Of a stretch of 64,000 bases of DNA, positions 1-8,355 are shown piece by piece. Both the position numbers and the translations under genes were made by a program. Positions within the stretch are counted from its first letter, which is position 1, and the number at the start of each line of letters is the position of its first letter. Source of the stretch: UBA6770 sp965660875 (GTDB taxonomy: Bacteria > Bacteroidota > Bacteroidia > Flavobacteriales_G > Salibacteraceae); the NCBI GenBank assembly GCA_965660875.1, contig CBFIBQ010000012.1:1-64000 (forward strand), given 5' to 3'. Below the pieces are notes generated by a model. That model was not told the origin of the DNA. It was given only the letters and a program-made list of their open reading frames with translations, and ran no database searches.

Positions 1-189
1 TCCAGTATTGAAATGCAAAATGGAGCAAACGCCCAAACGCAAGGAATTGGAATTGTACTCAGGGAGGATTTCAACTCCTTGGGTGAACTATGGAAAAATA
101 TGTTTGGCAGCTCTAAAAAGAACAAGAACCGAAAGCGTGATAAAAAACAAAAAGCAAACGATAAGGGTAAGTTAGAAGAGAGCGATTAG
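1..189 (+). CDS. C-terminal end of a TamB-like envelope protein (partial)
   Basis: The frame is open from the first base of the window and ends with TAG at 187-189, giving the last 62 residues of a longer protein. The sequence GIGIVLREDFNSLGELWKN followed by a Lys/Arg-rich tail resembles the C-terminus of Bacteroidota TamB (DUF490) proteins, which help move lipids or outer-membrane proteins across the periplasm. That is a family-level resemblance from memory; the diagnostic body of the protein lies outside the window. The gene is convergent with ribBA, whose stop lies 31 bases away. It could also be the tail of another large AsmA-like or outer-membrane protein. Confidence 0.45.
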   Translation, partial: SSIEMQNGANAQTQGIGIVLREDFNSLGELWKNMFGSSKKNKNRKRDKKQKANDKGKLEESD

Positions 190-219
190 CCGAATACAAT
201 GCTTTGGCAAAACAGTGCA

Positions 220-1341
220 CTAACCTACAGGCACATTTTCAACGATTTCTAAACCGTAACCGACAAGACCAGTTCGCGCTTTTGCATTGTTTGTAATCAA
301 TCGCATTTTTCTTATACCTAAATCTCGAATGATTTGAGCGCCTACACCATAATCTTTATCGTCCATTTGAAGGCCCAAGTCTATTTTCTGATCTGGATTT
401 TTTTCACGTTGCAGTTTATAAGTCTCCAGTTTGTTGATGAGCCCCAAGCCTCGAATACCTTGTTGCATGTAAACTACAGCACCGCTGCCTTGTTTGTGTA
501 TGGCTTCAAAAGCTTTACTGAGTATAGAAGGTTCGTCGTGTTTAAAGGCACTAAAAATAGCTCCCAAACTACTGCTTGAATTTACACGCACCAGCACATT
601 ATCTTGTTCTGACCATTCTCCAAGAGTAACGGCAAGATGCTCATCACCGGTAGTCTTCTGACGGTAACCAATAAGTGAAACTTCTCCGTATTCAGTATCT
701 ACTTTTACCTCTACCTCTCTGGTTACCAGCGTTTCTTCTTTTATTCTGTGCGCTACTAAATCTTCGATAGAAATGACTTTCATGTCAAAGCGCTCGGCAA
801 TTTCCTTCAATTGCGGAAGTCTTGCCATGGTGCCATCCTCATTCATTATTTCTACCAATACACCGCCTGGAGTTAGGCCGGCCATTCGAGCCAAATCTAT
901 AGTAGCTTCTGTATGTCCCGTTCTTCTTAATACGCCTCCTTCCTTAGCTCTTAGAGGAAATATATGCCCCGGTTTACCCAAATCATTCGGGTTTGTTTTT
1001 GGATCAATCAATGCCTGAACAGTTAGCGCACGATCTGAGGCAGAAATACCTGTCGTGCAGCCGTGGCCATTTAGATCTACAGATACGGTAAAAGGCGTTG
1101 CGTGTAAAGCTGTGTTATCCGTAACCATCAGTTCAAGGCCCAATTCGTTACAACGCGACTCGGGCAGTGCGCAACAGATGAGCCCCCTTCCGTGAGTTGC
1201 CATAAAGTTTATTATTTCAGGAGTTATGTGCTCCGCTGCAGCAATAAAATCGCCTTCATTTTCGCGGTCTTCATCATCCACTACAATAACAATTTTACCC
1301 TGCTTTATATCTTCTACAGCTTCTTCTATTGTGTTTAACAT
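220..1341 (-). CDS. ribBA: RibBA: DHBP synthase fused to a GTP cyclohydrolase II-like domain that lacks its zinc cysteines
   Basis: This is a riboflavin pathway enzyme. Residues 1-200 form a complete 3,4-dihydroxy-2-butanone-4-phosphate synthase, with VVDDEDRENEGDF near residue 20, THGRGLICCALP, TGISASDRALTV and GHIFPLRAKEGGVLRRTGHT. This domain converts ribulose 5-phosphate. The second half resembles GTP cyclohydrolase II, with GIRGLGLINKLETY, DYGVGAQIIRDLG and TNNAKARTGLVGYGLEIVE. At the position of the zinc-binding Cys cluster it reads RVNSSSSLGAIFSAFK, with no cysteine, so GTP hydrolysis is doubtful. Degenerate RibBA proteins of this kind are known in flavobacteria, which presumably carry a separate RibA. 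An ATG 33 bases further upstream is possible, but a TAnnTTTG promoter element lies inside that extension. The internal Met (MLNTIEEAVED) also matches the usual family start and gives 373 residues. Confidence 0.93.
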   Translation of the reverse strand: MLNTIEEAVEDIKQGKIVIVVDDEDRENEGDFIAAAEHITPEIINFMATHGRGLICCALPESRCNELGLELMVTDNTALHATPFTVSVDLNGHGCTTGISASDRALTVQALIDPKTNPNDLGKPGHIFPLRAKEGGVLRRTGHTEATIDLARMAGLTPGGVLVEIMNEDGTMARLPQLKEIAERFDMKVISIEDLVAHRIKEETLVTREVEVKVDTEYGEVSLIGYRQKTTGDEHLAVTLGEWSEQDNVLVRVNSSSSLGAIFSAFKHDEPSILSKAFEAIHKQGSGAVVYMQQGIRGLGLINKLETYKLQREKNPDQKIDLGLQMDDKDYGVGAQIIRDLGIRKMRLITNNAKARTGLVGYGLEIVENVPVG

Positions 1342-1361
1342 ACCTAATCGTTTAACGGCTG

Positions 1362-1369
1362 CAAAAGTA
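1362..1369 (-). promoter_or_regulatory. Promoter -7 element (TACTTTTG) of ribBA
   Basis: On the minus strand the bases read TACTTTTG, a perfect match to the Bacteroidota TAnnTTTG element, 20 bases upstream of the chosen ribBA start. No clear -33 TTG was found. The site lies within the first 12 codons of the longest possible reading frame, which is the main reason the internal Met is preferred. Confidence 0.5.
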
Positions 1370-1419
1370 TGCATTCACTTTGGAGCCTTTGGTGCTAAAT
1401 TTTAATAACATTTGTTCTC

Positions 1420-1965
1420 ATGTCAGACCATCAATTGTACGTTTTGTTTCTAGCGCTTGGAGTTATTGCTGCAACGGCTGCGATTGCTTTCATTTCTATA
1501 AAGTTTTATAAGAAGATCAAAGCGAATAAAGTGCGCAAAAAGCTCAAAAGAGGTGTGGACAAAGAAAAAGAAGCGGCAGTGTGGTTGAAGCGCAACGGCT
1601 ATAAAATTTTGGATTATCAATGCAGTTTATCGTATACCATTCGGGAGGACCGGACAGAAAAGCGAATTACTGTTTCACCAGACTTCAAAGTTGTAAAAAA
1701 CGGACAAGAACAATACATCGAGGTCAAGTCTGGCCAAGTAGCTCCTCGTATCGAAAATAAAGATACTCGAAGGCAGCTTTTGGAATATCATTTTATCGAA
1801 CCTAGCGTTCCAATTCTACTGCTCAATATGGAAACTAAGGAACTGAAACGCATTCATTTTTCTCAGGTAGAAAAGCAACACCGATTTTGGCGCGGCCTAG
1901 GATTGGGAATCATACTGGGTTTACTGCTAGCCTTCGCTTTGTATTGTTGGTTCGTTTTTGCTTAG
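1420..1965 (+). CDS. Membrane protein with a PD-(D/E)XK nuclease-like domain
   Basis: A 181-residue protein. A hydrophobic segment at about residues 7-27 is followed by a basic stretch, a soluble domain at about 45-150, and a second hydrophobic segment at about 157-180 ending at the C-terminus. In the soluble domain the pattern KEKEAAVWLKRNGYKILDYQ, then SPDFKVV and YIEVKSGQ, fits the core of the PD-(D/E)XK fold: a helix with a conserved Glu, then Asp, then Glu-x-Lys. That fold is known from restriction enzymes, Holliday-junction resolvases and YraN-like proteins. Having membrane anchors at both ends is unusual for it. Substrate and role are unknown. The gene is divergent from ribBA and almost touches the convergent gene at 1966. 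Confidence 0.75.
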   Translation: MSDHQLYVLFLALGVIAATAAIAFISIKFYKKIKANKVRKKLKRGVDKEKEAAVWLKRNGYKILDYQCSLSYTIREDRTEKRITVSPDFKVVKNGQEQYIEVKSGQVAPRIENKDTRRQLLEYHFIEPSVPILLLNMETKELKRIHFSQVEKQHRFWRGLGLGIILGLLLAFALYCWFVFA

Positions 1966-3033
1966 TTATTGCATTTTTTCTTGTATTCTGCGTTCCAGTT
2001 TAGCCATCACTTTCGGATCGGGATTTGGAGGTAAATTGTACTCCTCATTGTACAAATCGTAGGTACGGATAAATAAAGAATCTCTGAATTTATAGCTGTA
2101 AGGTTCAATGGTGGGGTTTATGGATCCAATGCTTTTTAGCGGCATTTTTAGGTTGGCGACGTAGTTTGTGCCGCTGTATATCTCAAAGGCTACGCTTTTG
2201 TTGTACCAATTAAAATAATTAAGTACCGGCAATACCGTAAATGCCGCAAGTGCTATCCAAGTAATCCGTTGGGTTTTGAACCAAAATTTAAAATTGTACT
2301 GCGGTTTTTTTGTTCCTATCCCTATCCATAAAATGGCAATAAGGCTTACGTTCCAAATCCATACAATTGGATTGGTGTTTAACCCTAAGGGACCCAACAA
2401 AAGCAGGATGAGTGCATGAAAGCCAATCAGTGCAAAAACCGCATATTTAGACAGTCTGGAGAATAATAAACCAAAAGAAAGCAGGATTTCTAAGTAGGGT
2501 ACAACGGATGAAATGGCGTGAATTTGCGGCTTAAAACTGCTCAGAAAATTGGTTACGGGGGATACCAAGTACGGAATTACCGTTTCATTAAAACTTGGAT
2601 TTATTTTAAAAATACCAGCCCAACAATAAAATCCAACTAAGCTCAAACGAAATGCCCATTCTAGGTAATCTAACGACTCGTATTTTCTGTACAAACGCTG
2701 CAAAGGAATCAACAAGATTAACATACCGATGCACTGTACCAGCCACGGTTGGATGCGATTCCAGTCTTGCACTGCAGCCAAACAAAGCAAGAGTACACCA
2801 ATGCCAAATGGGAGCCTACTCTTTGGGAATAGTGCAATAATAAAAAGGTAAGTCAAGGCAGCGGCTGCTAGTATTTTCTGAGCCGTTGGCAGCATTTGAG
2901 GCAGTTGATCAAATACTGGTACTTGCGGTATTTGTTCAAAATCAAACCAAAGTCGCCAGCTAAAGGCAATGGCCAACAGTAAGTTTAAAATTAAAAAGCG
3001 ACTGACCCAAAAGAGGCGTTTACCTGTGCTCAT
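1966..3033 (-). CDS. Polytopic inner-membrane protein, HTTM/DoxX-like
   Basis: A 355-residue protein with about seven or eight hydrophobic segments spread over residues 10-285, then a soluble C-terminal tail of about 80 residues rich in charged and aromatic residues. The central part (SLVGFYCWAGIFKINPSF, then YLVSPVTNFL and IHAISSVVPYLEILLSFG) resembles HTTM/vitamin K carboxylase-like and DoxX/MauE-like membrane proteins, but no catalytic motif is evident. The start is placed at MSTGKRLFW, because the 16 extra upstream codons add a non-hydrophobic lead that approaches the divergent pyrD promoter. Function is not recognised. Confidence 0.7.
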   Translation of the reverse strand: MSTGKRLFWVSRFLILNLLLAIAFSWRLWFDFEQIPQVPVFDQLPQMLPTAQKILAAAALTYLFIIALFPKSRLPFGIGVLLLCLAAVQDWNRIQPWLVQCIGMLILLIPLQRLYRKYESLDYLEWAFRLSLVGFYCWAGIFKINPSFNETVIPYLVSPVTNFLSSFKPQIHAISSVVPYLEILLSFGLLFSRLSKYAVFALIGFHALILLLLGPLGLNTNPIVWIWNVSLIAILWIGIGTKKPQYNFKFWFKTQRITWIALAAFTVLPVLNYFNWYNKSVAFEIYSGTNYVANLKMPLKSIGSINPTIEPYSYKFRDSLFIRTYDLYNEEYNLPPNPDPKVMAKLERRIQEKMQ

Positions 3034-3095
3034 AGAATCAAATTTACACGGGATTGTGTGTGAAATCTGTGAATAAACCAACGCTTTTCAACAGC

Positions 3096-3123
3096 TTGCC
3101 GTGAATGGTCTGACGTACTTTTG
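3096..3123 (+). promoter_or_regulatory. pyrD promoter: TTG at 3096-3098 and TACTTTTG at 3116-3123
   Basis: TTG and TAnnTTTG are separated by 17 bases, the spacing expected for the primary sigma factor of Bacteroidota. The -7 element ends 17 bases before the pyrD ATG, implying a very short leader. Confidence 0.7.
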
Positions 3124-3140
3124 CGTAAACAAAACAACGC

Positions 3141-4169
3141 ATGTATCAATTCATTCTAAAGCCATTATTGTTTCTATTAAACCCAGAACGGGCGCATTAT
3201 TTAACTACCGGCTTGTTGTCTTTTAGTTTGTCGGTACCTGGAGTGAAAAACCTGTTCAAGGGGCTCTATCAAGTGAAAGATAAACGTCTGGAGCGTGAAG
3301 TTTTTGGTATACGTTTTCCCAATCCAGTTGGGTTGGCCGCTGGTTTTGATAAGGAAGCTAAGCTCTATAAAGATATGGCACATTTAGGGTTCGGGTTTAT
3401 TGAAGTAGGTACCATAACCCCAAAAGGCCAACCGGGAAATCCAAAACCGCGCCTGTTTAGATTAACAGAAGATGGCGCTTTAATCAACCGAATGGGATTT
3501 AATAATGAGGGACTGAAAGGAGCTGTAAAGCGTTTAAAATCAAGGAACGGGAACTTAATTATTGGTGGAAATATTGGGAAAAATAAAGTCACTCCGAACG
3601 AAGAAGCCACCGATGATTATATCACGTGCTTTGAAGCCCTTTTTCCTTATGTAGATTATTTTGTGGTAAACGTAAGTTCTCCTAACACTCCAAATCTAAG
3701 AGCCTTACAAGATAAAAAACCATTGACAGAACTGCTGTCAACCTTACAAGATTTAAATAACAAAAAACCAAGTCCAAAACCAGTTCTTTTGAAAATTGCG
3801 CCAGATTTAACGACCGAACAATTGGACGATATTGTGGAAATTGTAGCGACTACAAAAATTGCCGGATTAATTGCCACAAACACCACTTTAAGTCGTGAAG
3901 GATTAAAAAGCGATGCCAATTTGGTTCAAGAAATGGGCGGTTTGAGCGGAAAGCCCGTTAAAGACAAATCTACTGAGGTGATTAAGTATCTGAGAAGAAA
4001 ATCAAATGCCAGTTTTCCAATCATTGGAGTAGGTGGAATTCACTCTGCTGAAGACGCTATTGAAAAACTAGAGGCAGGCTGCGAACTGGTGCAAGTTTAT
4101 ACGGGTTTTGTTTATGAAGGGCCTAGTTTGGTGAAGAGGATTAACCAGGGGATATTGGCGAGGGTGTAA
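3141..4169 (+). CDS. pyrD: Dihydroorotate dehydrogenase, class 2 (quinone-dependent)
   Basis: An FMN enzyme that oxidises dihydroorotate to orotate in pyrimidine synthesis, passing electrons to membrane quinone. At 342 residues it has the length of class 2 enzymes and their N-terminal amphipathic extension (MYQFILKPLLFLLNPERAHY). Family motifs occur in order: NPVGLAAGFDKEA, FIEVGTITPKGQPGNPKPRL, RMGFNNEG, VVNVSSPNTPNLR (the catalytic base of class 2 is Ser), VLLKIAPDLT, TNTT, GGLSGKPV and IIGVGGIHSAEDA. It is transcribed alone from the promoter just upstream and is convergent with the XRE gene. Confidence 0.97.
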   Translation: MYQFILKPLLFLLNPERAHYLTTGLLSFSLSVPGVKNLFKGLYQVKDKRLEREVFGIRFPNPVGLAAGFDKEAKLYKDMAHLGFGFIEVGTITPKGQPGNPKPRLFRLTEDGALINRMGFNNEGLKGAVKRLKSRNGNLIIGGNIGKNKVTPNEEATDDYITCFEALFPYVDYFVVNVSSPNTPNLRALQDKKPLTELLSTLQDLNNKKPSPKPVLLKIAPDLTTEQLDDIVEIVATTKIAGLIATNTTLSREGLKSDANLVQEMGGLSGKPVKDKSTEVIKYLRRKSNASFPIIGVGGIHSAEDAIEKLEAGCELVQVYTGFVYEGPSLVKRINQGILARV

Positions 4170-4198
4170 AACCAGGATAATTGTACCTAATTGATATT

Positions 4199-4639
<441 letters not shown>

Positions 4640-4669
4640 AAACTGATGGTATAATTTGCATCAAATAAA

Positions 4670-4686
4670 CATCGGAAATTCCAATA
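4670..4686. promoter_or_regulatory. Imperfect operator-like palindrome upstream of the XRE gene
   Basis: CATCGGAAATTCCAATA matches the perfect palindrome at 4708-4724 at 14 of 17 positions. It begins 31 bases upstream of the XRE start codon, a plausible position for autoregulation. Confidence 0.5.
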
Positions 4687-4707
4687 AAAAAACTACTTCA
4701 TGCTTTT

Positions 4708-4724
4708 TATCGGAAAATCCGATA
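4708..4724. promoter_or_regulatory. Perfect operator-like palindrome between the XRE and lipoprotein genes
   Basis: TATCGGA-AAA-TCCGATA is a perfect inverted repeat with 7-base arms around a 3-base centre. It lies 38 bases from the related site at 4670. Size and placement suit a homodimeric XRE repressor that controls its own gene, the divergent gene at 4819, or both. The assignment is inferred from position. Confidence 0.55.
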
Positions 4725-4818
4725 GGCTTTAAGTGACTTGTGGACGAATATTTGTTTTGCTAGCATGCGGTAGCCGAAAAGCAACAAAAGAGTAGGCAAC
4801 AACAAAATTTTTTTAATT

Positions 4819-5964
4819 ATGAAAAAGAAAACAATTTATGTGGCAATAGCTGCAATAATGTTCAGCACAAGTTGTCAAAAGGAGAAGCTTATTCATGAAA
4901 ATGAAATAGGTCAATCAAATAGTACTGAAGCAAAAAATGAAAAAAGAATAGGATTGGCTTCTTTTGATCCAAACTCTGCTAGTAATGATGAATTAATAAT
5001 AGAAATTGAGGACTTCAAAACACAGTTGGAAAACGGATCGCTAGAAAATTTAAATATTGGAGATGCATCCTGGTACACGGAAGCATTATTAAACTATGAG
5101 CTTGCAGACGCAGAAAATGTAATTGAAACTCATATTAAAAAGTTTGAGTATTCAGTAAACGTTTCAAATGGAAAGGTCAACAGTTCTGTGCTAAGTACTC
5201 TTCATAGTGATATAGTAACTGATATTGAAAACTACAGAGGAACTTTAGAATCACATTTGCAAAAAATTTTAGTGGTTGATATAATTGGTTCGGAGATTGG
5301 CTCAACGTTTAATTTTATTGCCTCTGTCACTTTTATAGACGGTAGTGTCAATAGTGTAACCGATGCAAACTTTGATTGTAGCTTCAGTAGAAACTGCGCT
5401 CCAAATGGTCAGTGTATTTTCCGCAACTCGAGTTCTACAGGAAATGATGTATGTGGCACGGGAAGGGGATCAAACGACTGGTTACGACTTTTTTCAAATT
5501 GGGAAATTGGCTCGCAGTATTCAAGTCAAACTACCGGAGGCAGCGGCTTTAATTCGTGGGTCAATGTGCCTATTTGTGGAAACCAGATTTACGGCAAAAT
5601 ATTTTATGTCGGAGTTAAGGATTATTACGTGGAAGATAACAATACGCATACTCCTAATGCAACAGCTAATCACCCTGCGGCATATCCTCTGCAATGTTTA
5701 TCACGTGAATGGACTAATTACCAAGTACCCGCGGTAATTACGGTCAAAAATGGTTGTGTTTCAAGAAATGAAATCCTTTATTACAAGAACAAAGCTGTAA
5801 ACAAAGCGCGTTCAGTTTCATTTTACAATGCACAATCTATTAATCATAATAATAGGATTATACAGTTTATGTATGGTGAATGCTCAGTTTATTATACCAG
5901 AGTGTGGCAAAATGTAACCGCTCAATATGGTAAGTGTGTTTATAGAAATTTGGACCAACAATAA
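4819..5964 (+). CDS. Lipoprotein of unknown function
   Basis: A 381-residue protein with a short signal sequence ending in FSTSC, giving a lipid-modified Cys19 (signal peptidase II type). Residues 25-170 are charged and helical-looking. Residues 175-380 are richer in Cys, Asn and aromatic residues; DCSFSRNCAPNGQCIFR and NDVCGTGRG suggest paired disulphides. I do not recognise the family. It lies divergently from the XRE regulator and 19 bases upstream of the T9SS gene at 5984, so the two are probably co-transcribed. Confidence 0.75.
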   Translation: MKKKTIYVAIAAIMFSTSCQKEKLIHENEIGQSNSTEAKNEKRIGLASFDPNSASNDELIIEIEDFKTQLENGSLENLNIGDASWYTEALLNYELADAENVIETHIKKFEYSVNVSNGKVNSSVLSTLHSDIVTDIENYRGTLESHLQKILVVDIIGSEIGSTFNFIASVTFIDGSVNSVTDANFDCSFSRNCAPNGQCIFRNSSSTGNDVCGTGRGSNDWLRLFSNWEIGSQYSSQTTGGSGFNSWVNVPICGNQIYGKIFYVGVKDYYVEDNNTHTPNATANHPAAYPLQCLSREWTNYQVPAVITVKNGCVSRNEILYYKNKAVNKARSVSFYNAQSINHNNRIIQFMYGECSVYYTRVWQNVTAQYGKCVYRNLDQQ

Positions 5965-5983
5965 GTTTAAATTTGAATTTAGG

Positions 5984-7558
5984 ATGGGTATTATTAATTA
6001 TCAAAAGAGATGTGAGGTTCTGTTCAGGTATTTTATAATACTCATCCTGTTTCATTTTTCGTATCAACTCCTTTGCGGTCAAAGCTCACAGGTATATTAT
6101 AAGGTACAGAACTACACCAACAAAGGAAATTTAGTTTTTGGCGACTTTGCAATTAGCGGAGCTTTCTATTTGACATTTAGCAGTGAAAATTTCAAGAAAA
6201 TTAATGTTGTAAAATTCGATGACGAGTATAACGAAGTAAAAAGGTTTACGATTACACCTGAAGGAAAACTATCTTCAGTAATACAGCTCAATTGTTATAA
6301 AGAAAAAGTCGGCATTGCATACAATGAGTGGGAAACCACCGTAGGTGATTTTGCAGGTCACTTGCTTCTTTGCGATACAAATTTAAACCAGCTCAAGGAT
6401 ACCAACTTGCTTGACACAGCGCTTTACACCACACAACGTATAACTTTTTTGGAGCAAATAGAAGACGATTGGATTGGTATTTTATTTTCAAGTGATAGGT
6501 CCAGACGTTCAGATATTTTTAGCATAAATGACGATAATTCAATTTCCAATATATACTCAAAAGATTCCGTACTTCTGAGGTCATTTAGAATACAGGATAA
6601 CGGTAATCGCTATTTGCTTTTTGATAATTACGTAATTGATGGAAGATATAATCGAAATGCGATGGTAGAAGTGGATTCGCTATTTAGAACTAAATCCTTC
6701 TACAGTACAGATACTACCTTGGCTGATACGAGTTACTGGGATGCTGATTTAAGGGATTATAGATATGTTTTAAGTAATAATGTTTCTAATGTTTCCGGAT
6801 TAATTGGAAATTTATATCCTTTAGTTGGAGACACTTTACTTTATGTTTCAAGTTGGGGTTTGGACACATTTTCGATTCCAAGATACCCCACCGACAGAGA
6901 AGTACAGGTCGTAAGATTAGCCTGGTTCAAAGAAGGTAAATTACTCAAGGAGCGTTTTGTTAAACAAACTGGAACTAATGTTACTTCTGTTTTAGAAAAT
7001 TTGGCTTTTTTGCACGATGGCTCAATAGTAGTTTGTGGTACAGTTGGTGCTCCCTCCATTAACGATTGGATTTATGGCGAAAAATCTTATTTCCGTGTTG
7101 TCAAATATGATAGAAATGCCAACCTAATTTGGGAGAAAGATTTGCAGTTAAAAGATGGATACTATTTAGGACATTCAATTGTCGCGTCAAAAAGTGGTCA
7201 TGTAGCTATCACCGGAACTTATTTTGATTTTAGAAGTCCAACCCCGGCTGACGAGTATTACGCCATGGTTGTATTTTTAGATGAAACCGGTGAATTAATA
7301 TCCACTTATTTGCCAGATTTTCAGCGAAAAGTTGCTGAAGTAAATATCTACCCAAACCCAGCAACAACTTCTGTTACGATAGACGGAGTTACATCAATAG
7401 GGCAACTTGTTATATTCAATACTAGTGGTCAAAAAGTGTTGGAGCAGACATACGTTCCAAACACCGAACTACAGTTGGACGATTTCCGACCTGGAACATA
7501 TGTAGTTTCGTTTTCAAACCAGCAGCAATTTTTTAGAAAGAAGTTGTTGGTACGTTGA
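5984..7558 (+). CDS. Secreted protein with a T9SS type A sorting domain
   Basis: A 524-residue protein. The start is placed at MGIINYQKRC, directly before a hydrophobic signal segment (FRYFIILILFHFSYQLLCGQ); an earlier in-frame start would overlap the lipoprotein gene. The body (about residues 40-440) is beta-rich with recurring aromatic/Asp patterns and may be a beta-propeller, but no blade motif is clear. The last 75 residues are a typical T9SS C-terminal domain: VNIYPNPATTSVTIDG, LVIFNTSGQKVLEQTY, then PGTYVVSFSNQQQFFRKKLL. The protein is predicted to be exported and attached to, or released from, the outer surface. It follows the lipoprotein gene at 4819. Confidence 0.82.
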   Translation: MGIINYQKRCEVLFRYFIILILFHFSYQLLCGQSSQVYYKVQNYTNKGNLVFGDFAISGAFYLTFSSENFKKINVVKFDDEYNEVKRFTITPEGKLSSVIQLNCYKEKVGIAYNEWETTVGDFAGHLLLCDTNLNQLKDTNLLDTALYTTQRITFLEQIEDDWIGILFSSDRSRRSDIFSINDDNSISNIYSKDSVLLRSFRIQDNGNRYLLFDNYVIDGRYNRNAMVEVDSLFRTKSFYSTDTTLADTSYWDADLRDYRYVLSNNVSNVSGLIGNLYPLVGDTLLYVSSWGLDTFSIPRYPTDREVQVVRLAWFKEGKLLKERFVKQTGTNVTSVLENLAFLHDGSIVVCGTVGAPSINDWIYGEKSYFRVVKYDRNANLIWEKDLQLKDGYYLGHSIVASKSGHVAITGTYFDFRSPTPADEYYAMVVFLDETGELISTYLPDFQRKVAEVNIYPNPATTSVTIDGVTSIGQLVIFNTSGQKVLEQTYVPNTELQLDDFRPGTYVVSFSNQQQFFRKKLLVR

Positions 7559-7571
7559 GGGCTGGTTTGTA

Positions 7572-8276
7572 TCAACTATTGGAGTCTACGTTTCTTTTAA
7601 AAAAATCGCTTACCAAAATATTTGGCTTTTTCAAAGTTCTTAATCCCCACTCCAGACGCAGGGCAACTTTTTCTTCGTCCGATAGCTCCCAAATTGCCTT
7701 TTCCATTTTACTCAGTTTGGCGCGCATATCTTGAAGAATTAGCGCAGAAGAAACCGATACATTAAAACTTTCGGTAGCTCCATAAATGGGTATGCGCAAG
7801 CGATGATCGGCTTTACCTATAACTAAAGGACTCACACCTGCTTTTTCGCTGCCAAAAAAGAAGGCCGTTTTTTCTTTCGGTTCATATTCGGGCAATGAAA
7901 TGGTGGAGTTGTGCGGTGTAGCCGCCACAATGGTATACCCATTTGCTTTGAGCTGGTCTACGCAATTAGCGATTCCTTTTTCCGCTTTATGTCCTTTAAT
8001 GCTCACCCAATGCTCTGCACCCATAGCCATTCCGCGTTGTACTTTAAAATTATTTTCGTCTTCAAGTACATGCACGTCCTGTATTCCAAAACACTCCGCA
8101 CTTCGAATCAACGCCCCTGAATTGTGTTCGTGAAAAATATCTTCAACCGCAATAACAATATGTCGTGTACGCTCATTTAATAGTCTGTCAAACAGTTCTT
8201 TGCGCTCATCGGTAAGAAAGATGGATACCTCCTTCCACAATTGCACTTGCGTTTTATAATCCAGCGTTTGCCACAT
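7572..8276 (-). CDS. trmH: TrmH/SpoU-family tRNA 2'-O-methyltransferase
   Basis: A 234-residue SPOUT enzyme, probably tRNA (guanosine-18-2'-O)-methyltransferase. The three motifs of the family are present: HNSGALIRSAECFGIQDVH near residue 50 (motif 1, with the catalytic Arg), FFFGSEKAGVSP near 140 (motif 2), and RIPIYGATESFNVSVSSALI near 165 (motif 3, which forms the knot that binds S-adenosylmethionine). The N-terminal (ERKELFDRLLNERTRH) and C-terminal helices fit TrmH rather than RlmB. The gene is divergent from tpiA. Confidence 0.9.
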   Translation of the reverse strand: MWQTLDYKTQVQLWKEVSIFLTDERKELFDRLLNERTRHIVIAVEDIFHEHNSGALIRSAECFGIQDVHVLEDENNFKVQRGMAMGAEHWVSIKGHKAEKGIANCVDQLKANGYTIVAATPHNSTISLPEYEPKEKTAFFFGSEKAGVSPLVIGKADHRLRIPIYGATESFNVSVSSALILQDMRAKLSKMEKAIWELSDEEKVALRLEWGLRTLKKPNILVSDFFKRNVDSNS

Positions 8277-8326
8277 GCAGCGAATTTATAAGAGTTATAC
8301 AAAACCGCTGCTTTCAAAAGCTTACC

Positions 8327-8334
8327 TATTTTTG
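8327..8334 (+). promoter_or_regulatory. Promoter -7 element (TATTTTTG) of tpiA
   Basis: A perfect TAnnTTTG match 21 bases before the ATG at 8356. No -33 TTG at ideal spacing was found. It supports the internal start for tpiA, because the longer in-frame extension would begin upstream of the promoter. Confidence 0.5.
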
Positions 8335-8355
8335 GTCACCCAAAAAAACAACACC

